DNA of 64,000 nt from NCBI RefSeq assembly GCF_951229915.1, contig NZ_OX579588.1:124001-188000 (forward strand), given 5' to 3'. A program made the position numbers and the translations under genes. The DNA comes from Candidatus Ornithobacterium hominis (GTDB lineage: Bacteria; Bacteroidota; Bacteroidia; Flavobacteriales; Weeksellaceae). The first letter of the stretch is position 1. Each line of letters starts with the position of its first letter. Of this stretch, positions 57,988-64,000 are shown in pieces. Under the pieces are notes generated by a model. That model saw only the letters and a list, made by a program, of their open reading frames with translations. It was not told where the DNA came from and made no database searches.

Positions 57988-59784
57988 TTAATCATTCAAT
58001 TTGAGTACGGCCATAAATGCGCTTTGAGGAACTTCTACACGTCCGACTTGGCGCATTCTCTTTTTCCCTTTTTTCTGTTTTTCTAGAAGTTTACGTTTTC
58101 GTGAGATGTCTCCTCCGTAGCATTTAGCTGTGACGTCTTTTCGTAAAGCTTTGATGGTTTCTCGTGCAATTATTTTTGCCCCAACTGCTGCCTGAATAGG
58201 TATGTCAAACATCTGTCTTGGTATCAATTCTTTCAGCTTCACACACATTTTTTTGCCAATATCATAGGCATTATCTCTATGCACTAAAGCTGACAGCGCA
58301 TCCACTGGTTCAGCGTTGATTAAGACATCCAAACGCACCAAGTGAGATTCTCGCATACCAATCGGTGAATAGTCAAAAGAGGCATAACCTTTGGAAATCG
58401 TCTTCAAACGATCGTAAAAATCAAAAACAACTTCTGCCAAAGGCATATCAAAGATTAATTCCACGCGGTCGGTCGTCAAGTAAGTTTGATTCACAATTTC
58501 ACCTCGTTTCTCGATACACAGCGTCATTACCGCCCCCACAAAGTCTGCTTTGGTAATGATACTGGCTTTGATGTAAGGTTCTTCCACACGGTCTAAACCT
58601 GATGGGTCAGGCAAATCTGATGGGTTGTTAACCAATATCGGAACATTTGGTTCTTTAGTCGTGTAGGCGTGATAAGAGACGTTAGGCACTGTAGTTATCA
58701 CCGTCATATCAAATTCACGTTCCAGTCTTTCTTGAATAATTTCTAGATGAAGCATCCCCAAGAAACCACAGCGGAAACCAAAGCCCAAAGCCGCAGAGCT
58801 TTCTTTCTGAAAAGTCAAAGAAGCATCGTTGAGTTGTAATTTTTCTAAACTATAGGTTAATTCCTCATAATCTTCAGTATCTACAGGGTAAATTCCCGCA
58901 AATACCATCGGTTTCACTTCCTCAAATCCACCAATTGGTTTATCGGCTGGGTTTTCTACTGAAGTTATCGTATCACCCACCTTCACATCCACCGCAGTTT
59001 TAATCCCAGAAATGATGTAGCCCACATCTCCTGTTTTGATGACTTCTTTGGGAACTTGCGTTAGCTTCAATGTTCCAATTTCATCGGCCTCATACTTCTT
59101 CCCCGTTTGCATAAATTTCACTGCTTGCCCCGAATGGATTTGACCATTTACAACTTTAAAGAAAGCTTCTACACCACGAAACGGATTGTAAACGGAGTCA
59201 AAAATCAAGGCTTGCAAGGGCGCATCAGGATCGCCTTCAGGAGCTGGGATTTTTTCGATGATTGCAGATAAAATATCCTCTACGCCAAGTCCTGTTTTAC
59301 CACTTGCTCGGATGATGTCTTCTTTCTCGCAACCCAATAAATCGATGATATCATCTGAAACCTCCTCGGGATTTGCGCTGGGTAAGTCAATTTTATTTAA
59401 AATCGGAATAATTTCTAAATCATGCTCCAAAGCCAGATAAAGATTTGAAATCGTCTGTGCTTGAATGCTTTGTGCGGCATCGACTATCAACAGAGCACCT
59501 TCACAAGCTGCAATCGAACGTGAAACTTCGTAAGAAAAATCCACGTGCCCGGGCGTATCAATTAAATTTAGTGTATAGGTTTCGCCTTTGTATTCATAAT
59601 TCATTTGAATTGCATGCGATTTGATGGTAATTCCACGTTCGCGTTCTAAATCCATATCGTCGAGCAATTGCTCTTTCATTTCACGATCGGTAACTGATTG
59701 GGTATGAGACAGAAGCCTATCTGCCAAGGTGCTTTTGCCGTGGTCTATATGGGCGATGATACAAAAGTTGCGAATGTTCTTCAT
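57988..59784 (-). CDS. lepA: Elongation factor 4 (LepA)
   Basis: 598 residues from MKNIRNFCIIAHIDHGKSTLADRLL; 39 codons further upstream are open but unlike the family. GTPase motifs: AHIDHGKS (11-18), DTPGHVDF, NKIDLP. Domains II-V and the LepA-specific C-terminal domain ending RRKLLEKQKKGKKRMRQVG are complete. LepA back-translocates or remodels ribosomes under stress. TATTTTTG lies 18 nt upstream on the minus strand. Confidence 0.96.
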   Translation of the reverse strand: MKNIRNFCIIAHIDHGKSTLADRLLSHTQSVTDREMKEQLLDDMDLERERGITIKSHAIQMNYEYKGETYTLNLIDTPGHVDFSYEVSRSIAACEGALLIVDAAQSIQAQTISNLYLALEHDLEIIPILNKIDLPSANPEEVSDDIIDLLGCEKEDIIRASGKTGLGVEDILSAIIEKIPAPEGDPDAPLQALIFDSVYNPFRGVEAFFKVVNGQIHSGQAVKFMQTGKKYEADEIGTLKLTQVPKEVIKTGDVGYIISGIKTAVDVKVGDTITSVENPADKPIGGFEEVKPMVFAGIYPVDTEDYEELTYSLEKLQLNDASLTFQKESSAALGFGFRCGFLGMLHLEIIQERLEREFDMTVITTVPNVSYHAYTTKEPNVPILVNNPSDLPDPSGLDRVEEPYIKASIITKADFVGAVMTLCIEKRGEIVNQTYLTTDRVELIFDMPLAEVVFDFYDRLKTISKGYASFDYSPIGMRESHLVRLDVLINAEPVDALSALVHRDNAYDIGKKMCVKLKELIPRQMFDIPIQAAVGAKIIARETIKALRKDVTAKCYGGDISRKRKLLEKQKKGKKRMRQVGRVEVPQSAFMAVLKLND

Positions 59785-59827
59785 AATTATTCCTAGAGGG
59801 CAAAAATAGGAAATATTCGTAATATTA

Positions 59828-59853
59828 TTTTTTTTAAGGCTTAAAAAATTTTT
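59828..59853. repeat. Dispersed TAAGSCTTA motif (exact core 59835-59843)
   Basis: G-centre on plus: T8 AAGGCTT A6 TTTTT. Lies between divergent lepA and the HExxH gene. Confidence 0.8.
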
Positions 59854-59868
59854 GAGAAAAAACTTAAA

Positions 59869-59876
59869 TATCTTTG
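59869..59876 (+). promoter_or_regulatory. -7 element (TATCTTTG)
   Basis: Exact consensus -7 ending 4 nt before the ATG at 59881; predicts a leaderless mRNA. Confidence 0.5.
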
Positions 59877-59880
59877 TCTT

Positions 59881-60204
59881 ATGATTATTGTAACTGCACA
59901 TTTATTTCACAAAAAATTTGCTGCCATGGCGATTTTTCCTTTTATTTTTATTGGGAAAAAGACTTATAAGTTCAACCAACGCCTTATCAACCATGAGAAA
60001 ATCCATCTGCGCCAGCAGGTAGAAATGGGCGTTTTGCCTTTTTACCTTTGGTACGGCATAGAGTTCATAATTCACTGGGCAAGAATAGGTGATGCGGATG
60101 CTGCTTATCATCAAATTTCGTTTGAAAAGGAGGCTTACGGTAATGAGCTAGATTTGAATTACCTGAGAGGGAGAAGTTTTTGGCACTTTTTAAAGTATCT
60201 TTAA
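59881..60204 (+). CDS. Miniature HExxH zincin-like protein
   Basis: 107 residues. NHEKIHLRQQVEMGVLPFYLWY contains His38-Glu39-x-x-His42, a zinc-protease HExxH motif at the start of a helix. About 40 residues later FEKEAYGNELDLNYL offers Glu82/Glu84 as third ligand, recalling the ExxA(D) of M48/M56 peptidases. A hydrophobic stretch (about 51-66) could touch the membrane. I recall similar short uncharacterised proteins in flavobacteria. Protease activity is an inference. Its end overlaps radA (convergent) by 4 bp. Confidence 0.7.
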   Translation: MIIVTAHLFHKKFAAMAIFPFIFIGKKTYKFNQRLINHEKIHLRQQVEMGVLPFYLWYGIEFIIHWARIGDADAAYHQISFEKEAYGNELDLNYLRGRSFWHFLKYL

Positions 60205-61556
60205 AACATTAATCGGTACAAATCACCCACTGTTCCCAATAACTCTACTCGTATCTGAAAATCTCCTGGATTAATTTTGTTATATTTGGAAATAAAAATA
60301 ACATCATAGCCTAGTTTTTCTGCTTCTAAAACCCTTTGTTCCACCCGATTGACTGGGCGAATTTCTCCGCTCAATCCCACCTCTGCTGCAAAGCAGCAAT
60401 TATCTGGCAATGCTTGATTTTCATACGAAGACAAAATGGCACAAATTACAGCTAAATCTATAGCAGGATCATCCACGCGTATTCCTCCTGTAATATTCAA
60501 GAAGACATCTTTGGCACCCAATTGAAATCCAGCTCTTTTTTCTAAAACAGCCAAAAGCATATTGAGACGCTTAATATCAAATCCCGTGGTAGAACGCTGT
60601 GGCGTACCATAAACCGCCGTACTGACCAAGGCTTGAATTTCTATCAGCATGGGGCGGATGCCCTCCATCGTAGCAGCTATGGCATTGCCGCTCAGTGTGT
60701 GATCTTTGGCACTAATGAGCACTTCTGAGGGGTTGCTAACTTCCCTCAAACCATTGCCTTGCATTTCGAAAATTCCTAATTCCGCTGTAGAGCCAAAGCG
60801 GTTCTTCTGTGCTCGCAAAAGGCGATATAAATGATTTCTTTCGCCTTCAAACTGCAAAACGACATCTACCATATGTTCCAAAACTTTAGGTCCAGCAATT
60901 GATCCCTCTTTAGTAATGTGACCGACTAAAACTACTGGCACATTGGTTTCTTTCGCAAAATGAATTAGTTCTGATGTGCTTTCCCGAATCTGCGAAACGC
61001 TTCCTGGAGATGATTCTACCAGTTGACTTTGAAGAGTTTGTACTGAATCAATGATAAGTAAATGTGGCTGAATTTCTTTTGCTTTTTTGAATATTTTATG
61101 AGTCTGAGTTTCCGTCAACACAAAGCAAGAATCGGTTTCAATGCCCAAGCGTTCCGCCCGTAATTTAATTTGCGAAGCACTTTCTTCTCCTGATACGTAC
61201 AAAACCTTTAAATCATTGAATTGCAACGCCACTTGTAGCAGCAGTGTGGATTTTCCGATGCCAGGCTCTCCGCCTAATAAAATAACAGAACCCAACACTA
61301 ATCCTCCGCCCAATACTCGGTTTAATTCTTGATTTTGAGTAATAATTCTAGTCTCTTGCCCAGCAGGAATATCTTGAATGTTAAATAAAACTGGATTTTT
61401 ATCATTTTGACTTCGCCAAGGTTTATCGGGTTCGTTTTTAGAAACAACTTCTTCTGCTATAGTATTCCATTCGCCACAGTTGCTGCATTTGCCCATCCAC
61501 TTCGGGAATTGAGCCCCACAATTTTGACAATAGTATTGTGTTTTAGATTTTGCCAT
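60201..61556 (-). CDS. radA: DNA repair protein RadA (Sms)
   Basis: 451 residues. N-terminal zinc finger with Cys10, Cys13, Cys24 and Cys27, RecA-like ATPase with Walker A GGEPGIGKST (95-104), the RadA-specific KNRFG motif (about 251-255) and a C-terminal Lon-protease-like domain (ITGGIRVDDPAIDLAVICAILSSY, AAEVGLSGEIRPV). RadA promotes branch migration in recombination and, in naturally competent bacteria, transformation. Two motif copies lie in its 5' flank. Confidence 0.96.
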   Translation of the reverse strand: MAKSKTQYYCQNCGAQFPKWMGKCSNCGEWNTIAEEVVSKNEPDKPWRSQNDKNPVLFNIQDIPAGQETRIITQNQELNRVLGGGLVLGSVILLGGEPGIGKSTLLLQVALQFNDLKVLYVSGEESASQIKLRAERLGIETDSCFVLTETQTHKIFKKAKEIQPHLLIIDSVQTLQSQLVESSPGSVSQIRESTSELIHFAKETNVPVVLVGHITKEGSIAGPKVLEHMVDVVLQFEGERNHLYRLLRAQKNRFGSTAELGIFEMQGNGLREVSNPSEVLISAKDHTLSGNAIAATMEGIRPMLIEIQALVSTAVYGTPQRSTTGFDIKRLNMLLAVLEKRAGFQLGAKDVFLNITGGIRVDDPAIDLAVICAILSSYENQALPDNCCFAAEVGLSGEIRPVNRVEQRVLEAEKLGYDVIFISKYNKINPGDFQIRVELLGTVGDLYRLMF

Positions 61557-61573
61557 TTCACGAAAGTAGAGAG

Positions 61574-61597
61574 ATTTTTTTTAAGGCTTAATTTTTT
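61574..61597. repeat. Dispersed TAAGSCTTA motif (exact core 61582-61590), first of a tandem pair
   Basis: G-centre on plus: T8 AAGGCTTA then T7. Twenty-six bp from the next copy. Confidence 0.8.
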
Positions 61598-61599
61598 TG

Positions 61600-61624
61600 T
61601 TTTTTTTTAAGGCTTAAAAAAAAT
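61600..61624. repeat. Dispersed TAAGSCTTA motif (exact core 61608-61616), second of a tandem pair
   Basis: G-centre on plus: T9 AAGGCTT A8; reaches the aroC stop. Confidence 0.8.
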
Positions 61625-62682
61625 TACTGAAAAGCCTGATGAATTAATTTAAAATCTAATAAAACCATGGCGCTCAACGCTTCTACAATCGGTACCGCTC
61701 GAGGAACCACACACGGGTCGTGCCGCCCTTTGCCTTGCATTTCTACTTTTTCTCCTTTCTGATTTATCGTCAGTTGAGTCTGCATCAAAGTAGCAACAGG
61801 CTTAAAGGCGACTCGAAAGTAAATATCCATTCCATTAGAAATTCCACCTTGCACACCACCTGAAAGGTTCGTTTGAGTTGTTCCGTCAGGATTAAATAAA
61901 TCATTGTGCTCACTTCCACGCATTTTGCTCCCGCAGAATCCACTACCGTATTCAAATCCCTTTACCGCATTGATGCTAAGCATCGCCTGCCCCAAGCGTG
62001 CGTGGAGTTTATCAAAAACTGGCTCACCCCAGCCCACAGGAACATTTTTTATCACACAAGTTACCGTTCCGCCAACGGTATCACCTTCTTTTCTCACTTG
62101 CTTAATGTAGTCGATCATTTGCTGTGCGGTATTTTCATCAGGGCAACGTACTATATTTTCTTCCGTTTTCATCAAATCCAGTGCCTGATAAGGCTTCTCC
62201 AAAAAAATTTCGCCTACGGAAGAAACATAGGCTTGAATAGAAATCTGTGGCAACATTTGCTTTGCTACTGCTCCACCCACGACCCAATTGGCGGTTTCTC
62301 GAGCAGAGGAACGTCCGCCTCCACGGTAGTCTCTGATGCCATACTTTTTGTAATACGTGAAGTCGGCGTGGGAGGGGCGAAAGGCATCTACATTATGACT
62401 ATAGTCTTGACTTTTTTGATTTTGATTTCTGATAATAAATCCGATGGGAGTTCCCGTTGTTTTCCCTTCAAAAATTCCACTGAGAAACTCTACTTCATCA
62501 GCTTCTTTACGCTGTGTTACAATCGAAGATTGCCCAGGTTTTCGCCGCGACAATTCATACTGAATTTTTTCTAAATCTAGCAATTGATTTGCTGGGCAAC
62601 CAGTAATGATGCCACCTAACGCAGCTCCGTGACTTTCGCCAAAAGTAGTGAGCTGATACAATTTCCCGAAAGGATGAAACAT
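61624..62682 (-). CDS. aroC: Chorismate synthase
   Basis: 352 residues. Start MFHPFGKLYQLTTFGESHGAALGGIITGCPA (FMN/His motif GESHG). RRKPGQSSIVTQRKEADEV, YRGGGRSSARETANWVVGGAVAKQ and GKGRHDPCVVPRAVPIVEA follow. It eliminates phosphate from EPSP to give chorismate using reduced FMN. It completes the last two steps of the pathway together with aroA at 9.6 kb. TATTTTTG (62705-62712, minus strand) is a likely -7 element. Confidence 0.97.
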   Translation of the reverse strand: MFHPFGKLYQLTTFGESHGAALGGIITGCPANQLLDLEKIQYELSRRKPGQSSIVTQRKEADEVEFLSGIFEGKTTGTPIGFIIRNQNQKSQDYSHNVDAFRPSHADFTYYKKYGIRDYRGGGRSSARETANWVVGGAVAKQMLPQISIQAYVSSVGEIFLEKPYQALDLMKTEENIVRCPDENTAQQMIDYIKQVRKEGDTVGGTVTCVIKNVPVGWGEPVFDKLHARLGQAMLSINAVKGFEYGSGFCGSKMRGSEHNDLFNPDGTTQTNLSGGVQGGISNGMDIYFRVAFKPVATLMQTQLTINQKGEKVEMQGKGRHDPCVVPRAVPIVEALSAMVLLDFKLIHQAFQ

Positions 62683-62759
62683 GGTTTAAATAATTTCTTA
62701 TTCGCAAAAATAGTTAGAACATCACAACTTTTATTAACTTTAGAAAAATTTTAAACCTA

Positions 62760-63560
62760 ATGAAAACATTTATCGTTTTTCTATTTGCTGTGCTTTCATC
62801 TTTTTCTTTCGCTCAAGAGGTTGAAGATTTTGCTTATGTACGTGTGCCTGCAAAGTTTTCGGCTCTTGAGGCTAATCAATATCAAGCAAATCATTACGTT
62901 CAGTATTTGCTGAGGCAAAAAAACTTCAAAATCATTTCTGAGAATAAACAAATTGAAGAGCTGCTTAACGCTCCCTGCGAAATAATTTTTGTAGACCTCA
63001 AAGATGAAAGTTCTTGGTTTAAAACCAAAATCAAAATTGAATTTAGAGATTGTAGAGACCAACTCGTCAGTTCTTTTGATGGGAAAACCAAAATCAAAGA
63101 TCTAAGAAAAGGTTACCTAGATGCAATAAAAAATGCCTTGGGGGAGGTGGGCAATTACAACGGAAAAGCTTACTCTGCCATCCAAAAAAAAGATTCAAAC
63201 TTGGCTCAAAAAGTCATCAAAGCTGAAAAGTTGATTCCTGCGCAGAAAATTCAGCCAAATAGTAAAGAAAAAAGAGTAAATTCCTCTGCAAAACAAGAAG
63301 CGGCAGCGGGTGATATCACCATTTATTCCGACGGATTTAGAGATTATCGATTGGAAGAAAAAGATGAAATTTTTCTACTGAAAGATATGGTAAATCAAAG
63401 TCTTTTTGCTCGGTTGTTCCCTACCCAAAATTCAGAAATATACCAAGTGAAGTTTTATGATGGCTCGAGTGCCGTAGCTTATTTTTTTGACGGCAAAATC
63501 ATGTTTGAAAAGTTCAATAACGCAGGTGAAAAGCAAGTTTTAGAATTGAATAAAAAATAA
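62760..63560 (+). CDS. Exported hypothetical protein
   Basis: 266 residues with a signal peptide (about 1-19, ending SSFSFAQ). The mature part begins EVEDFAYVRVPAKFSALEANQYQANHYVQYLLRQKNFKI, with two Cys later (NAPCEII, RDCRD), a Lys/Gln-rich linker (about 145-180) and a C-terminal beta-rich segment (ITIYSDGFRDYRLEEK ... SSAVAYFFDGKIMFEKF). I recognise the pattern from flavobacterial exported proteins of unknown function. Sits between aroC and ruvB. Confidence 0.72.
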   Translation: MKTFIVFLFAVLSSFSFAQEVEDFAYVRVPAKFSALEANQYQANHYVQYLLRQKNFKIISENKQIEELLNAPCEIIFVDLKDESSWFKTKIKIEFRDCRDQLVSSFDGKTKIKDLRKGYLDAIKNALGEVGNYNGKAYSAIQKKDSNLAQKVIKAEKLIPAQKIQPNSKEKRVNSSAKQEAAAGDITIYSDGFRDYRLEEKDEIFLLKDMVNQSLFARLFPTQNSEIYQVKFYDGSSAVAYFFDGKIMFEKFNNAGEKQVLELNKK

Positions 63561-63561
63561 A

Positions 63562-63585
63562 TTTTTTTAAGCCTTAGAAAATTTT
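63562..63585. repeat. Dispersed TAAGSCTTA motif (exact core 63568-63576)
   Basis: C-centre on plus: T7 AAGCCTTA GAAAATTTT. Confidence 0.8.
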
Positions 63586-63737
63586 CAAAAAAGTACTTTT
63601 CTTAGAAAATATTATTTTCTTTAAACTTAAAAAAAGATTTCGTTGACTTTTATCACCATTTATTGCCATTCAAATTTAGAATTTAAAATTCAAAACAATC
63701 CTTCTTGTTTCGTGTTTAACGCTTTTTGGAGTCTAAA

Positions 63738-63760
63738 ATTTATTAAGCCTTAGAAAATTC
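63738..63760. repeat. Dispersed TAAGSCTTA motif (exact core 63744-63752)
   Basis: C-centre on plus: ATTTATTAAGCCTTAGAAAA. Second copy in the same 226-bp gap. Confidence 0.75.
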
Positions 63761-63774
63761 CGTGCAAAATTGTA

Positions 63775-63782
63775 TAACTTTG
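63775..63782 (+). promoter_or_regulatory. -7 element (TAACTTTG) of ruvB
   Basis: TAnnTTTG match ending 4 nt before the ruvB ATG at 63787; predicts a leaderless mRNA. Confidence 0.5.
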
Positions 63783-63786
63783 TGAT

Positions 63787-64000
63787 ATGGATGCTTACCT
63801 AAATCCAAATGAAGATTTCTTCCCAGAAGAAGAATTGAATCAAGAAGAGAAATTCAGGCCCCAAAGTTTTGGTGATTTTGCTGGGCAAGCTCATATTTTA
63901 GATAATTTGGAGGTTTTTGTGAAGGCCGCAAAAATGCGTGGAGAATCGCTAGACCACGTGCTTTTGCATGGGCCGCCAGGCTTGGGTAAAACGACTTTGG
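63787..64000 (+). CDS. ruvB: Holliday junction branch-migration ATPase RuvB, N-terminal part (cut by window edge)
   Basis: The frame is open from the ATG at 63787 to the last base (71 codons). KFRPQSFGDFAGQAHILDNLEVFVKAAKMRGESLDHVLLHGPPGLGKTT gives the RuvB N-terminus with its Walker A GPPGLGKTT near residue 60. RuvB hexamers drive branch migration with RuvA. The remaining about 270 residues are outside the window. Confidence 0.95.
   Translation, partial: MDAYLNPNEDFFPEEELNQEEKFRPQSFGDFAGQAHILDNLEVFVKAAKMRGESLDHVLLHGPPGLGKTTL

Noticed and set aside
59785..59901. Upstream extension of LepA by 39 codons
   Set aside because: The extension is low-complexity and covers the promoter region and motif copy; LepA proteins start at MKNIRNFCIIAHIDHGKS-type sequence.
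61906..62574. A 222-codon plus-strand frame inside aroC
   Set aside because: It lies entirely antisense to the well-conserved aroC gene and shows no recognisable domain.
1..64000. The dispersed motif interpreted as a CRISPR array or as ordinary Rho-independent terminators
   Set aside because: Copies are not regularly spaced with spacers, and many lie between divergent genes or inside coding sequence; the stem would be almost all A-T with a 1-3 nt loop.

Overview
This window is a compact chromosome segment of a bacterium in the Bacteroidota, very probably class Flavobacteriia. The family Weeksellaceae (Ornithobacterium/Riemerella/Empedobacter-like) is my best guess, but no marker here fixes the genus. 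The evidence is low G+C (about 36% by eye), Bacteroidota-type promoters (TAnnTTTG at -7, TTTG near -33), almost no Shine-Dalgarno sequences, a SusC/SusD pair, flavobacterial families (DUF4136, DUF4254, DUF4292, DUF4837, DUF4258, Porin_10), an ExbB-ExbD-ExbD module and tRNA genes without encoded CCA. Genes fill almost everything. No non-genic stretch reaches 300 bp, and I see no insertion sequence, prophage, CRISPR array, rRNA or replication origin.

Layout. 1-2.6 kb: start of purH (cut by the left edge), a copper-chaperone-like protein, a BON-LysM protein and asparaginase ansA. 2.7-5.6 kb: tRNA-Ser, then an energy-transduction operon (exbB, a four-helix membrane protein, two exbD) and a small lipoprotein. 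5.6-11.1 kb: minus-strand housekeeping genes (recJ, rsmI, aroA, a MazG-like pyrophosphohydrolase). 11.2-13.9 kb: two PLP enzymes of Cys/Met metabolism, the second resembling the fungal-type cystathionine gamma-synthase. 13.9-19.9 kb: a minus-strand envelope cluster (flippase, dut, DUF4292 lipoprotein, EnvC-like activator, tatA, DUF4837 and DUF4254). 20.2-22.9 kb: gpsA, an alkyltransferase-like protein and a PLP decarboxylase. 23-27.7 kb: rimP-nusA-infB behind a clear promoter and an attenuator-like hairpin. 28-32.2 kb: an isolated SusC/SusD pair. 32.4-36.7 kb: a putative porin, a GH3-family protein and a DUF2797 protein. 36.8-43.7 kb: an envelope-assembly operon on the minus strand (FadL-like beta-barrel, TPR protein, lptC, CBS/CorC-type protein, ppiD). 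43.9-50.2 kb: a shrunken endonuclease/exonuclease/phosphatase gene, deoC, a PfkB kinase, folE, cysS, two small ORFs and an RclA-like flavoprotein. 50.3-57 kb: mutL, two rhomboid proteases, tRNA-Cys, ferritin, tsaE, ald and a DUF4258 protein. 57.2-64 kb: tRNA-Leu, a PfpI/DJ-1 protein, lepA, a miniature HExxH protein, radA, aroC, an exported protein and the start of ruvB (cut by the right edge).

The most unusual signal is not a gene. A near-palindromic word, T-tract + AAGSCTT + A-tract (consensus about TTTTTTAAGSCTTAAAAAA), is scattered through the window. I count 20 exact TAAGSCTTA cores plus about 15 one-step variants, where roughly one exact core is expected by chance. Sixteen of the 20 are intergenic, both orientations are about equally common, and copies lie between divergent, convergent and co-directional genes. 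Others are embedded in coding regions. The density and lack of strand bias resemble the DNA-uptake sequences of Haemophilus or Neisseria more than terminators, Chi or KOPS; this functional reading is inference.
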